Origin: DATBLE01 sp963808815
Lineage (GTDB): Bacteria > Actinomycetota > Thermoleophilia > Gaiellales > Gaiellaceae
DNA length: 64,000 nucleotides
Direction: 5' to 3'
NCBI GenBank assembly: GCA_963808815.1
Contig: CAWEGI010000013.1
Location: 1-64,000 of the forward strand
Below the pieces are notes generated by a model, which had not been told where the DNA came from, ran no database searches, and saw only the letters and a program-made list of their open reading frames with translations. Made by a program: the position numbers and the translations under genes. Numbering within the stretch: position 1 is the stretch's first letter; each line of letters begins with the position of its first letter. This document shows positions 27,528-37,591 of this stretch, in pieces.

Positions 27528-27623
27528 GTGTTGTCCTTCCGACGAACGACCATAGAGCGTCGAGTCACGAATGAACAGGACCGCGCTGACGGTCAACTGA
27601 CGCGCCGCTGACGGTAAGGCCTC

Positions 27624-27743
27624 CTGTCGTTCTGTGTCGATGCGTCCGTCTGAGGCCGTCGGGGGCTCACTCGGAGCACGGCCTCGTGACATCCGTGACG
27701 ATCGGCCGGTTCGTGACGATGCGTTCGGTTGCATAACGGTTGC
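27624..27743 (+). repeat. R6, degenerate copy of the dispersed element
   Basis: This copy lacks the left MESNKDLK-coding end. It keeps TCGTTCTGTGTCGATGCG near 27627-27645, TTCGTGACGATGCGTTCGG near 27709-27727, and both GGTTGC boxes, ending at 27743. It is more diverged than R1-R5 in between. Confidence 0.65.
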
Positions 27744-27783
27744 AACGAGGAGGCCTGCCCCCGACCGAGGCGCATTGGTGACG

Positions 27784-27884
27784 CAAGCGATACACGCTTG
27801 AGGTGCGGTCGGCAGCGACCTCGGGCTTGTCCAGTGTGTGCCCAGATGAGGGAGGCCCGCTCCGGTAGGCCTCCCTCTTGTTTG
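27784..27884 (+). ncRNA. Candidate small structured RNA ending in a terminator
   Basis: Three successive hairpins can be drawn: CAAGCG 27784-27789 with CGCTTG 27795-27800; GAGGT 27800-27804 with ACCTC 27818-27822; GGGC 27823-27826 with GCCC 27840-27843. They run directly into the intrinsic terminator at 27848. No convincing short coding frame fits this stretch. Expression and boundaries are inferred. Confidence 0.35.
27848..27884 (+). terminator. Rho-independent terminator
   Basis: A perfect 10-bp stem, GAGGGAGGCC (27848-27857) with GGCCTCCCTC (27868-27877), is followed by TTGTTT. It points in the plus direction, although no plus-strand protein gene precedes it, so it may end the candidate RNA at 27784. 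In the other direction it lies just beyond the acetyltransferase stop. Confidence 0.75.
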
Positions 27885-27913
27885 GACGCCTGGGTGTTTG
27901 TCGAGCGGTCGGG

Positions 27914-28546
27914 CTAGCTCCAGTTGATCGCTGCGGGGAGGGTATCCGCCCGTGCGAACAAGTGGAGGCAGCGCTCGAAGCCTTCAACGCTGATGCTCGG
28001 TCGTGCTTGTCGCTGCCACGTTTCCCGGGTCATCCGGAAAAAGTGGGCCTCGACTGCGCGGCCGCGGACGATGTCGCGGCGCACGCCGTTGGTTTCATAG
28101 CCGAGTTTGTGCGACACGTGCAGCGACGCGGCGGCGTGGGTGTAGGCGGCGGTGATCGCGAACTCGGCGCCGAGGTGGTCGAAGGCGAAGGAGAGGGCAG
28201 CGGCTCGCATCTCCGTACCGATCCCGAGGCCGTGGTGAGAGCGGGCGACCCAGGAGCCGGTTCCTACGGTTCGGAGGAGTGGGAAGTTGTCGGCGGTGAT
28301 CTGCTGGACGGCCTACTGGTTCGCCGGCGAGGTAGACGCCAAAGGGCAACACCCAGTTCGCCGGGTTCCATACGGCGCGCTGGTTCCAGAAGTACTGGAC
28401 GAAGCGATGGCCGAACTCCTGTGCGGGGTGGTCTGTCCAGCCCGAGGAGAACGGCGAGTGTTCGGGTCATGGACGCCGCGCTCGGCGACCGCCGTAAGTT
28501 GCGCGATCGCCTCGTCGTCAGCCGGGCGCAACAAGGCGCCTGTCAA
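27914..28546 (-). CDS. GNAT-family N-acetyltransferase (RimJ/RimL-like), frame-disrupted
   Basis: About 210 residues across three frames. The N-terminus is TGALLRPADDEAIAQLTAVA from 28546 (TTG, or a nearby ATG in another frame). Then come HRFVQYFWNQRAVWNPANW and LPFGVYLAGEPVG, and the acetyl-CoA binding region GTGSWVARSHHGLGIGTEMR followed by AAALSFAFDHLGAEFAITAA. The C-terminal part HAASLHVSHKLGYETNGVRR matches the conserved end of GNAT enzymes that acetylate protein N-termini or antibiotics. Frame changes lie near 28440 and 28290. It is divergent from the promoter at 28581. The substrate is unknown. Confidence 0.78.
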
Positions 28547-28580
28547 TCATTTCGGTGCTGCTCAATCGCGTCGTTTTCTC

Positions 28581-28609
28581 TTGACACGTTCATGCGTTGT
28601 TGGTAGAAA
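28581..28609 (+). promoter_or_regulatory. Sigma-70-type promoter
   Basis: A perfect TTGACA at 28581-28586, a 17-base spacer, and TAGAAA at 28604-28609 as a moderate -10 box. It lies in a locally less GC-rich stretch and would start transcription about 45 bases before the short peptide frame at 28661. Confidence 0.55.
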
Positions 28610-28660
28610 GCGGCCTTCATCTCTGGCCGAGTTTCGGCCGACGATTGAAGGGAGGTCGGA

Positions 28661-28717
28661 ATGTCCAGCACAACTCAGATTGCGAACTGCGGCTTCTGGC
28701 TTCCCGTCGCGGCGTAA
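28661..28717 (+). CDS. 18-residue peptide with strong ribosome site
   Basis: GAAGGGAGG lies 5 bases before ATG 28661. The frame encodes MSSTTQIANCGFWLPVAA and ends with TAA at 28715, in a genome where TAA is rare. The peptide has one Cys and a hydrophobic end. It could be a leader peptide, a peptide-natural-product precursor or a toxin-like peptide. It lies downstream of a good promoter and upstream of two more small genes. The following 28718-28966 has no gene I can support. Confidence 0.4.
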   Translation: MSSTTQIANCGFWLPVAA

Positions 28718-28966
28718 CTAGAACCGCCGCGCGGGGCTTACCGAAGCCCGTTTCTTAGAGGACTGGCCCGCGTCGAACAGCACGCGCGAGGGCGTCTCAC
28801 GCCCTACCGCGTCGCTAATTCGACAGATCGCTTGTCCAGACCATTGGCGCCGTTCTCGGCGTCCGAAAAAACACGATCCGTTGCGGAAGGAGAGCGCACG
28901 TTTTGACGCCGAACCCCACACACCAAACCGTCAACGACACGCCGACAAAACGAAGGGAGGAACAAC

Positions 28967-29161
28967 ATGCTTTCTCATCAGCCTGAAGTAAGCCGCCTGC
29001 TCCATCAAGAACATGTGCAGCGGCTGGCGGACGACGCGCAGCAACCGATGCAACATCCACACCTGCCGTCGCTGCGGCTCGCGGAGAGGCTGTCCGGACT
29101 GTCTGCCCTGACACAGACCGCACTCGACGTTCGGCATCGGCGCTTGCGAACTAGACCATGA
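28967..29161 (+). CDS. Small hypothetical protein, 64 residues
   Basis: A very strong GAAGGGAGG ribosome site lies 6 bases before ATG 28967. The protein begins MLSHQPEVSRLLHQEHVQRL and continues ADDAQQPMQHPHLPSLRLAE, ending in an Arg-rich tail. It is His/Gln/Leu-rich, predicted helical, with no membrane helix. Small proteins starting MLSHQPE are familiar to me from actinobacteria as uncharacterised. The TGA stop overlaps the ATG of the next frame (ATGA at 29158-29161), so the two are probably translationally coupled. It uses the same kind of ribosome site as the 18-residue peptide 300 bases upstream. Confidence 0.6.
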   Translation: MLSHQPEVSRLLHQEHVQRLADDAQQPMQHPHLPSLRLAERLSGLSALTQTALDVRHRRLRTRP

Positions 29162-29460
29162 GCGAACTCGACGCCGAACGCATCGCCAAACGCCTGGGGC
29201 TGACAGACGCAGTTATCTGCCAGCTCCGGGCGCACGGCTACCTGCAACGTCTAGCCGTCACGGCACACGAACTCGACGCACGAATCTACCGGGCACACCT
29301 CGCCTACCTCAAGAGAGACGCCCAACCTCCCAGCACTTGTACAAGGCCCGGTCACCCGGCGAGTTACACCACGTCCCGGGACTTGACTCGGTCGAGACGC
29401 TCGAGCGGGTCCGAGCCCGCAACCCTGATGAGCAGCGTCACGAGTCAACGACTGAGTTGA
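29158..29460 (+). CDS. Small hypothetical protein with HTH-like segment
   Basis: ATG 29158 overlaps the preceding stop. The first ~58 residues look real: MSELDAERIAKRLGLTDAVI, then CQLRAHGYLQRLAVTAHELD and ARIYRAHLAYLKRD. AERIAKRLGLTDAVICQLRA has helix-turn-helix spacing. From about 29335 the residues become Ser/Thr/Arg-rich and unlike protein, so a frame change near there is likely and the end at 29460 is unsure. A small coupled regulator is possible. 29461-29596 holds no gene. Confidence 0.5.
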   Translation: MSELDAERIAKRLGLTDAVICQLRAHGYLQRLAVTAHELDARIYRAHLAYLKRDAQPPSTCTRPGHPASYTTSRDLTRSRRSSGSEPATLMSSVTSQRLS

Positions 29461-29596
29461 CCTTGCGCCCCGCCCTGGCACCGCTGGCAAAGCGCGCGCA
29501 GACAGGCTGAGGTCTGGTGGTCGTTCCCACTCGCAAACGCCTTCGGCCCTTCAGCTGAGCATGAAACTCGGAGACGCCCAACTGAGTCGACAAGCG

Positions 29597-30543
<947 letters not shown>

Positions 30544-30544
<1 letters not shown>

Positions 30545-31452
30545 TAGTCGGCTGTACGCCGGCCCGTGAGCGGGTCCCACAGCAGCGCCGCGAGGATCCC
30601 GATGATCAGGCCGATCAGGCCGCCGATCGCGGCGCCGGTGCGGCTGTTCGCGCCGGCCGTCTTCGTCGCGGACGCCTGGGAGACGATCCGCCCTGACTCG
30701 ACGTCCTGGGCCAGCGAGAGCTGCTGCCGGACGGTGAAGCGGTCGAGCGAGATCGTGTTCTGCTGCTGGAGCGCCTGCGTGATCACGGAGTTCTGGTTCG
30801 CGAGCGCGACGAGCTTGTCCGTCGCGCTGATGGTCGTGTCCTTCAACACCTGCGACTGCAGCGCCTGCGCTGCGCGAAGCCGGTTGCCGATCGCCTCCAG
30901 CTGCGCGTCGTCGTAGGCGAGCTGGTCGCGCAGCGACTGGATCTTGGACGCCTGGTAGGGAGCGACCTGCTTGATCACGAGAGCTCCGAGCGCGTTCGCG
31001 GCGGCCGCGACCTTGGCCGGCGCGGAGCCGCTCACGGTGATCGCAAGCAGGGGAGCAGGCGTCCCCAGCTTCGCGCCGGTGATCCCCGTGATCGGCTTCG
31101 TGGTCACGCGTCCGCGGAGCCGGCCCGGTTTCAGCCCGACCTGCCTGGCCACCCTCTTGATCGTCGACTCAGCCGTCACGTAGTTCGAGACCAGGCCCAG
31201 CGAGGTCGGCGCCGAGCCGACCGGGGCGGCGCCTCCAGGCGCGAGCGGCTGGCCGAGGTAGACCTGTGCCGTCGCCTTGTAGGCCGACGAGTGCGTTCCC
31301 AGGGAGACCAGGTAGCCGATCACGAGGCCGACGACGAGACCCCCGACCGGCAGCCACCAGCGGGCTGCGATCGTGCGCCAGTAGCGGCCGAAATCGACCT
31401 CCTGCTCGGCGTCGACGTCGGCCGCAGGCCCGCGCTGGGGGTCCGAGCTCAT
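30544..31452 (-). CDS. Wzz-like chain-length determinant / polysaccharide co-polymerase
   Basis: From ATG 31452, 302 residues. An N-terminal cytoplasmic stretch with FGRYWRTIAARWWLPVGGLV leads into the first membrane helix (VGGLVVGLVIGYLVSL). A long extracytoplasmic domain with coiled-coil character (SLRDQLAYDDAQLEAIGNRL, LRAAQALQSQVLKDT) follows, then a second helix (GAAIGGLIGLIIGILAALLW). This is the Wzz/PCP topology. There is no tyrosine kinase domain, so it resembles a PCP-1 type or the membrane half of a split PCP-2. It probably controls polymer length or export of the glycan made by this locus. Confidence 0.88.
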
Positions 31453-31510
31453 GGCGCGGCAACCCTACCGGAGAGCCATTCCCGCTGATCCCCGTGAGCG
31501 TTCCCGTATC

Positions 31511-32821
31511 TCACTCCGGGACCATCCCGTAGAGCCGCGTGTACCCCGTCAGGTACAACCGGTCGGGCCCGGCGACGACCGGCGAGTACTTGCCGTCCGG
31601 GAAACTCCAGATGCGCCGCCCGGTCGCCGCGTCGAGGCCGTACGTGCGGCCCTTCAGCGTCGAGACGTAGACGACGTCGCCGATCACGCTGGCCGAGCCG
31701 GAGATCGGCCCATCCGCCTCGAACTTCCAGCGGATGTCTCCGGTGGCCGCGTCGAGAGCGTAGAAGGAGCCGCTGTACGAGCCGACGAGTATGCGCTCCT
31801 TCCAGACCGCGGGCGAGGCATAGACGTAGCCGCCGGTCGACTGCGACCAGCGCAGCTCGCCGCTCCTCGCCCCGAAGGAGTAGACCTTCCCGTCGGTCGA
31901 GCCGATGTACACCCGTCCGTACGCCGCCGCCGGCGTCGAGTAGAACGTCCCGCGCCCGCCGAGCCGGTCCTGCGCGGAAGCCCGCCAGATCAGCGCTCCC
32001 GTGCGTGCGTTCAGCGCGTAGAGGTGGTGGTCGTACGAGCCGACGAACAGGCGTATGCCGGTGCGGGCGAACGCACCCTTCACCTCGCCGCCGGTGCGGT
32101 ACGTCCAGACCGTGCGGCCGGTCCTGCGGTCGAAGGCATGGACGGCGCCGGTCCAGTCGCCGGCGTACACGAGCCGGCCGGCGACGAGCGGGGAGGTCTC
32201 GCTCGGCCCGATCACGCGCCGCCAGCGGAGCTTCCCCGTGCGCGCGTCGAGTGCGACCACCTCGCCGTTCAGTCCCGGCGTACCCGGCGAGGCGTTGCAG
32301 GCTTCCTTCCCCTTCCGCCGGAGGTTGAGGAACGCCATGTAGACGACCCCGTCGGCGACCGCAGGCGACGCGGCCGCGCAACGACCGGATGCGTAGCGCC
32401 AGCTTGCCCGGCCGGTGGCCGCCTGCACGGCCGTGAGCACACCCGGGTTGTTCGCGATGTACGCCCGGCCGTAGGCGACTGCCGGCGGGAACTCGAGCAG
32501 GTGGCGGGCGCGGAAGGTCCACTGCGCTCTGAACGGCGGGCGCAGACGGCTCGGCAGGTATCGCAGGCGCTGCTCGTCGTAGCCGTACATCGGCCAGTCC
32601 ACCCGCGTCAGCGCGGCCGGCCTGCCCGGCTTCGGCCTAGGCTTCGGCTTCGGGGGCGGAGGTGGCACGGTGTCGGTCGGGACAAACTCGATCGTCGACG
32701 AGCCGCGGATGTCGCGACCCTGGTGCCGCTCGTAGAAGTAGTAGCCGAGCCCTGCTCCGACGAGCAGGAGCACGATCACGGCGGCGCCTGCGCCGGCGAT
32801 GATCCACCGCCTGCGGGTCAA
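31511..32821 (-). CDS. Membrane-anchored PQQ-like beta-propeller protein 1
   Basis: TTG 32821 (MTRRRWIIAGAGAAVIVLLL) overlaps the TGA of the deacetylase gene. 436 residues, intact. An N-terminal membrane anchor is followed by a Pro/Lys-rich linker (PPPPPKPKPRPKPGRP) and then WPMYGYDEQRLRYLPSRLRP. At least seven PQQ-like blades follow, for example LRWRRVIGPSETSPLVAGRL, VYAGDWTGAVHAFDRRTGRT, RLFVGSYDHHLYALNARTG and GTFYSTPAAAYGRVYIGSTD. The propeller should be outside the membrane. No enzyme motif for PQQ catalysis is evident; a scaffold or glycan-binding role is more likely. A sister protein is at 35184. Confidence 0.88.
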   Translation of the reverse strand: MTRRRWIIAGAGAAVIVLLLVGAGLGYYFYERHQGRDIRGSSTIEFVPTDTVPPPPPKPKPRPKPGRPAALTRVDWPMYGYDEQRLRYLPSRLRPPFRAQWTFRARHLLEFPPAVAYGRAYIANNPGVLTAVQAATGRASWRYASGRCAAASPAVADGVVYMAFLNLRRKGKEACNASPGTPGLNGEVVALDARTGKLRWRRVIGPSETSPLVAGRLVYAGDWTGAVHAFDRRTGRTVWTYRTGGEVKGAFARTGIRLFVGSYDHHLYALNARTGALIWRASAQDRLGGRGTFYSTPAAAYGRVYIGSTDGKVYSFGARSGELRWSQSTGGYVYASPAVWKERILVGSYSGSFYALDAATGDIRWKFEADGPISGSASVIGDVVYVSTLKGRTYGLDAATGRRIWSFPDGKYSPVVAGPDRLYLTGYTRLYGMVPE

Positions 32822-33561
32822 GAGGAGAGCGCCGCCAGCTTGGCCGCGATGCCCTTGACTCCGTCGGACCCGCTCACGCGCACGCGGGCGAGCGTGTACA
32901 GGCCGCCGGGCCGGGCCAGCCCGTAGTTCGTCGTCGTCGCGCCGAGGTAGCCGGCCTTCTGCACGGCCGCGATCACTGCTGCGTCGTACCGGCCCGCCGG
33001 ATAGCAGAAGAAGTTCACGGGCACGTGGAACATCCTGCGGATGGCCGTGCGTGACCCGGTGACCTCTTCGCGCAGCCTGGCCGCGTCGACGGTGGTCAGG
33101 TCGGGGTGGGTGAGCGTGTGCGCGTCGAGCTCCCAGCCGGCGGCGAGCAGTCTCCGTACTCCCGGCGGCCGGATCCCCCAGACCGGCTTCAGGTTCGCGA
33201 CCTCGAGGTTGAGCACGCCGGGCCAGTGCCGGGCCCTCAGCACGGGCAACGCAGTCCTGACGTCGCTCAGATAGCCGTCGTCGAACGTGAGCACGACCGG
33301 CTTCGGGGGAAGGGTGGCTGCGCCGCGCCAGGCGTCGAAGACACGCTGGAGCGTGACTGCGCGATAGCCGTGCGCGGCCAGCCACGCGACTTCCGCCCGG
33401 AAGGCGGCCGGAGCCACGTACAGCTCCGGGTAGGCGGCGTTGGCCGGCGGCGGACTGAGCACGTGGTACATCAGGATCGGCACCGGGCGGAGGCGGTTGC
33501 CGGCCTCGGCCGGCAGGGCGAGGACGGCGGCGGCGAGTGCCAGCGCCACGAGCGCCTTCAT
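32818..33561 (-). CDS. Secreted polysaccharide deacetylase (NodB domain, CE4)
   Basis: ATG 33561 overlaps the epimerase stop (ATGA). It encodes 247 residues with a signal peptide (MKALVALALAAAVLALPAEA). NodB motifs in order: VPILMYHVLS; TFDDGYLSD (catalytic Asp and metal Asp); LDAHTLTHPDL (two metal His); and FCYPAGRYDA with Pro-Ala-Gly-Arg. These enzymes remove N-acetyl groups from hexosamine polymers outside the cell, as in IcaB/PgaB or peptidoglycan deacetylases. Together with the epimerase immediately upstream and the sulfotransferases further on, de-N-acetylation of the polymer made by this locus is likely. Confidence 0.92.
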   Translation of the reverse strand: MKALVALALAAAVLALPAEAGNRLRPVPILMYHVLSPPPANAAYPELYVAPAAFRAEVAWLAAHGYRAVTLQRVFDAWRGAATLPPKPVVLTFDDGYLSDVRTALPVLRARHWPGVLNLEVANLKPVWGIRPPGVRRLLAAGWELDAHTLTHPDLTTVDAARLREEVTGSRTAIRRMFHVPVNFFCYPAGRYDAAVIAAVQKAGYLGATTTNYGLARPGGLYTLARVRVSGSDGVKGIAAKLAALSS

Positions 33562-35142
33562 CGGGGCAGGTACCCGAGCGAGACCGCCCGGGTGCGGCCG
33601 CCCGAGTTCGACGCGAGCATCGTCACGTGCCAGCGGCCCGGAGGAAGCTTCAGCTGCCGCGTGCCCGCGAAGCCCCGGTGACCGAGGTCGAGCGCCCGCG
33701 TCGATCCCTCCTGGCTCAGCCGGAGACGGAGGTGCAGCCACGGCGTCCCCTCCGCGGCCGAGCTCCACGAGACGGTGGACGGCGCAGTCACGGTCACCGC
33801 CAGCGGCGGAGGGCCCGGGGCGGCGGCGACGGTGACCGCCGGCCCGGCCAGCGCCGCGCGCATCCCGGCAGGCCCGACCGCGGTCAGGAAGGGCCGATAC
33901 GTTCCGGGATCGGCGGAGCCCGGCGACCAGAGGAACGTGTTCTCGCCGTGGGGGAACGACTGCGTGACGCGCTTTCCGCCCACCAGCAGCGTCACCGTCG
34001 ACGCCTTCGACAGCCAGAAGCGGATCGGTGCGTCGTCCAGGAAGCCGTCCGCCGGACGCGGGTAGACCGTCGGCGGAGCGCCGCGCAGCCGGATCACCGG
34101 CGGCTCGGACTCGTAGCCCTGGAACCGGTCGGCGGTGTTCTGCCAGACGGCCTCGCCGGTGCGCGTCGCGAGCTTGCGGAGGAGGCCGATGACGTAGTCA
34201 TGGTAGTCGAGCGGCGATTCGTCGCCCCGCAGGGAGTAGAGCGACCAGTAGCCGGTGTCGAACTTCGGCAGCAGTGCGCGGGCCGCGGTGGTCAGGCGCG
34301 CCGCCATCGCGGTGGCGGCCGTGTTCCCGGCGATGCTCGCGTAGTCGCCGACCGAAAGGGCCGCCTGGAGCTGAGCGTTCAGAACCGGCACGCGGTCGAA
34401 GCTGTAGAGCGCGACCCAGGGCTTCGCCGGTGACGACGGGGAAAGCAGCCTGGGGACCGCGGCGTAGGCGGCATCGGCCGTGTCGAGCAGGTTCTGGTCC
34501 GAGAGCAGCGTGCCGGCGCGGGCGAACGCCTGCGCGGCGACGGCCTGGGCCATCCCCGACGTCCACGGTGCACGACCGGCGGCAAACGGAAAGTCGTACT
34601 CCCAGACCATCGACCGGCCCACCGCGACGGCCCGGGCGACGAGCGCCGAGGCGAGATGCGCCGTCGCCGCGTCGTCCTTCGCCGCGACCTCCGCGTTCAG
34701 CTTCGCGAAGTTGGCGAGCGGGTGGAAGACGTAGCCGTGATCCGAGAAGAACCGGTAGACGGCGCCGTCGTCGCCCTCGATGTCCGGGTGCGGCCCCGTG
34801 AGCGCATGCGAGGCGAGCCACTCGGCGTTCATCGTCAGGGTCGAGAAGAGGGTCAGCGCACGCGGCGCGGTGTAGGCGCGCCACTGCGCGGCAACGTCGC
34901 CGACGACGGCTTGGAGCAGCTCGGTGCGGAGGGGCGGCAGGCGCTTCGACCGGGCCTGAACGTTCGCGAGCGTGGCCCGGTACCCGGCCGCCTCGGTCGG
35001 GCTCAGGTCGCCGCGCTCGACGGCGGCGGACAGACCCTTCTGGATCAGCCCAGCCGGCGACGGACGCGCGGCCGAACCCGCGAGGGGGACGGCGAGGAGC
35101 GCGACGGCGGTGGCGACGGCTGCGACGAGAAGCGGGGCGCAT
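33558..35142 (-). CDS. D-glucuronyl C5-epimerase-like protein
   Basis: About 527 residues. The start is ATG 35142; one base too many after MRP is needed to reach the signal-peptide frame LLVAAVATAVALLAVPLAGS. The middle contains the marks of the C5-epimerase C-terminal family: YDFPFAAGRAPWTSGMAQAV, QAFARAGTLL, FDTGYWSLYSL and DYHDYVIGLLRKLATRTGE. The last ~150 residues form beta-rich, Ig-like modules ending PGRWHVTMLASNSGGRTR. The eukaryotic enzyme converts D-glucuronate to L-iduronate in heparan; bacterial relatives act on exopolysaccharides. The export signal suggests action on polymer outside the membrane. Specificity cannot be told from sequence alone. Confidence 0.78.
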
Positions 35143-35183
35143 GACGACCGAGGCGTTTCCAGGGTAGCGGCGGCCCGGACGGA

Positions 35184-36570
35184 CTAGGCCGGCTCGACCG
35201 CGTAGATCCGCGAGTAGCCGTGCAGGAGCAGCCGGCCGCCGCTGCCCGAGACCGGAACGTACTCGCCGTGCGGGAAGCGGAGCAGCACGCGGCCGCGTCC
35301 GCGCGTCGGCGCCGACGATCCGGTGGGCGAAGCTCCCCGCGTAGACGACGCCGTCCACGACCGCCGGCGCGCCCGAGACCGGGCCGCCGGTCTGCACCGT
35401 CCACCCGACCCGGCCGCTCCAGGCCGAGACGCAGTAGAGCAGGCCGTTGTAGGAACCGAAGAAGACCCGGCCGGCCCACACCGCCGGCGACGAGTAGACG
35501 TAGCTCCCGGTGTGGACCCGCCAGAGGTAGCTGCCCGCGGGTCGTGAACGCCGTCAGCGAGCCACCGTCGGATGAGGGCACGAAGACACGCCCGCCCCAG
35601 ACCGCCGGCGTGCCGTAGATCCGCCCGTTCACGCCGGCCGACCAGCGCAGGCGCCCGCTGCCCGGCGCGAGCGCGAGCAGCCGGCCGCCGTAGTCGCCGA
35701 TGTAGAGCGTGCGGCCGGCGAGCGCGGCGCTCGAGGTGATCTTCGAGCCGCCGTGGTAGATCCAGCGGAACCGGCGCGTGCGCAGGTCGAGCGCATAGAC
35801 GTTGCCGTTCCAGGCGCCGAAGTAGTCGATCCGGTCGCGCACGATCGGCGACGACTCGATCGGCGAGCCGACGCGGACGGCGAAGCGCAGTCCGCCGGTG
35901 CGGCGGTCGAGCACACGGACGACGCCGTCCATGCCGTGGACGACCAGCTCGTCGCCGACGACCGCGGGCGAGGAGGCCATCTTCCCGCCGGAAACGACGT
36001 GCCGCCAGAGAGTGCGGCCGTTCCGCATCGACAGCGCGTACACGGTTCCGTGGTTGTTGCCGACGTAGGCGACGCCGTCGGAGACGACTGCAGGGAACTC
36101 GATCAGCGAGCCGAGGCCGCGGCTCCAGACGACACGGAACGGCGGCCGCAGGCCGATCGCCGGATGGGCCTGGGTCCGCGCTGGGCTTGCCCCGTACATC
36201 GGCCACTGCAGCGCGGGCTGGTAGACGCGGACGACCACCCGGCGGCGACGCTGGAAAGGCATCCGCACCGCGCGCTCCTCGTAGCCGCGCGCGGCGACCG
36301 CGACGACCAGCGGCGCGCGGCGTCGAAGCCGGAAGCCGGCGTTGCCCTTCGCGGTTCGCCCGGTCGGCCAGCCGCCCGACGCGAACGAGCGCCCCGTGCA
36401 CGCGGCGGCCCGGTGTCGCCGTCCACCACGGTGACGACGACGTGGAAGCGCGAGGGCCGCGTGTGGTCGGCGCGGAGGCGCAGCCGGCGCCGCCGGCTGC
36501 TGCAATGACGCGCGGGAGCCGCACCCTGCGGCGAGCACCGCTAGGGCGACGACCCCGAGCCGGACGATCA
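35184..36570 (-). CDS. PQQ-like beta-propeller lipoprotein 2, frame-disrupted
   Basis: The start codon is unclear; the coding frame follows the ATP-grasp stop at 36568 almost directly. LGVVALAVLAAGCGSRASLQ is a lipoprotein signal with the modified Cys. A Pro/Arg region and a carboxypeptidase-regulatory-like strand segment (AAARGYEERAVRMPF type) precede WPMYGASPARTQAHPAIGLR. PQQ blades follow, such as YVGNNHGTVYALSMRNGRTL, RIDYFGAWNGNVYALDLRTR, VFFGSYNGLLYCVSAWSGR and LLLHGYSRIYAVEPA. Frame changes occur near 36400, 35540 and 35300. It parallels the propeller at 31511 closely enough to be a duplicate. Confidence 0.75.
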
Positions 36571-37580
36571 GGCCTCGCCCGGCTCGCTCGCGACTGGTTC
36601 TGGCAGGTCCTCGGAGAACGGTTCGAGAGTACCGTCGGCACCGGCGGACAGGCAGAGGTCCGAGAAGAAGCGGGTCATCGTCACGCCCTCGCGGAAATCG
36701 CCGCAGGCGCGGCTCGGGCCGTTCGCCCCGCGCCAGCGCGAGGGCGAGCTCGGGGTAGCGCCCGCCGGCCGCGAGCGGCAGCGGGAAGCCGCCGCCGAAG
36801 CGCGGGTTGACGTCGGTGACCTCGTGGCGATCCTCGGAGACCCGGAAGCACTGGACGTTCGCCGGGCCCCAGATCGGCAGCGTCTCGGCGACGAGCCGGC
36901 CGAACTCGATCAGCTCCTCGTCCTTGATCGACGTTCCCTTGATCGACTCGCCGCCCTTCGACTCGATCATCGTCCGCGGGATCGCGCCGAGGCAGCGGCC
37001 CTCGAAGTCGCAGAAGACGTCGATCGAGAACTCCTCACCGTGCACAGACCTGCTGCACGAACGACGTCGGCAGGCGTGCGGCGAAGGTGGAAGTCGAGCT
37101 CCTCGCGATCCGCTGCCCGATAGATGTGCCGTGAGCCGAAGCCGCGCCGGGGCTTGACGAGCACCGGGAACGGGAGCTCGTCCGGGAGCTCGGCGGGCAG
37201 CCAGCTCGACGGCGAGGGGATGCCGTGCTGCCTCGAAGAACAGGTGGGCCTCGTACTTGTCCTCGGTGCGTCTGACCACCTCCGGAGCAGGCAGGAGCAC
37301 GAGCGCTCCGTCGAGCTCCGTGCGGCGCTCGGCGAGGAGCAGGTGGTCGAGGTCGGCGAGCGGGATCACGAGCCGTGCCTCGTGCGTCGCGGACGAGCTC
37401 CTGCAGCGCAGGGAGGTAACCCGGACGGTCGACGAGCGGCACGATCGCGCGCTCGTGCGCGTGGTAGAGCGCAGGCGCGAGCGGGTCGGCGTCGACGGCA
37501 ACCGTGCGCGCGCCGGCACGGCGGAAGGCGGAGACGATGTCGACCCGTTGTCCGGCGCAGGTGAAGAGGACGGTGGTCAA
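36568..37580 (-). CDS. ATP-grasp enzyme (CarB-like), frame-disrupted
   Basis: From TTG 37580 (MTTVLFTCAGQRVDIVSAFR), about 337 residues. The N-terminal Rossmann-like domain reads ARTVAVDADPLAPALYHAHE and LVIPLADLDHLLLAERR. The ATP-grasp core follows: FPVLVKPRRGFGSRHIYRA, FSIDVFCDFEGRCLGAIPRT and the metal site EVTDVNPRFGGGFPLPLAAG. Frame changes occur near 37390, 37220 and 37060. ATP-grasp enzymes join a carboxylate to an amine or thiol; in polysaccharide loci they may amidate uronic acids or add amino acids to sugars. The exact reaction is unknown. Confidence 0.78.
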
Positions 37581-37591
37581 GGACGCAAACG

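Noticed and set aside
31266..31532. Plus-strand small genes opposite the Wzz-like gene start
   Set aside because: Arg/Pro-rich shadow frames without ribosome sites.
35045..37519. Single 824-residue minus-strand protein
   Set aside because: A frame-hopping join of the ATP-grasp enzyme and propeller 2; the ATP-grasp stop at 36568 separates them in the correct frame.
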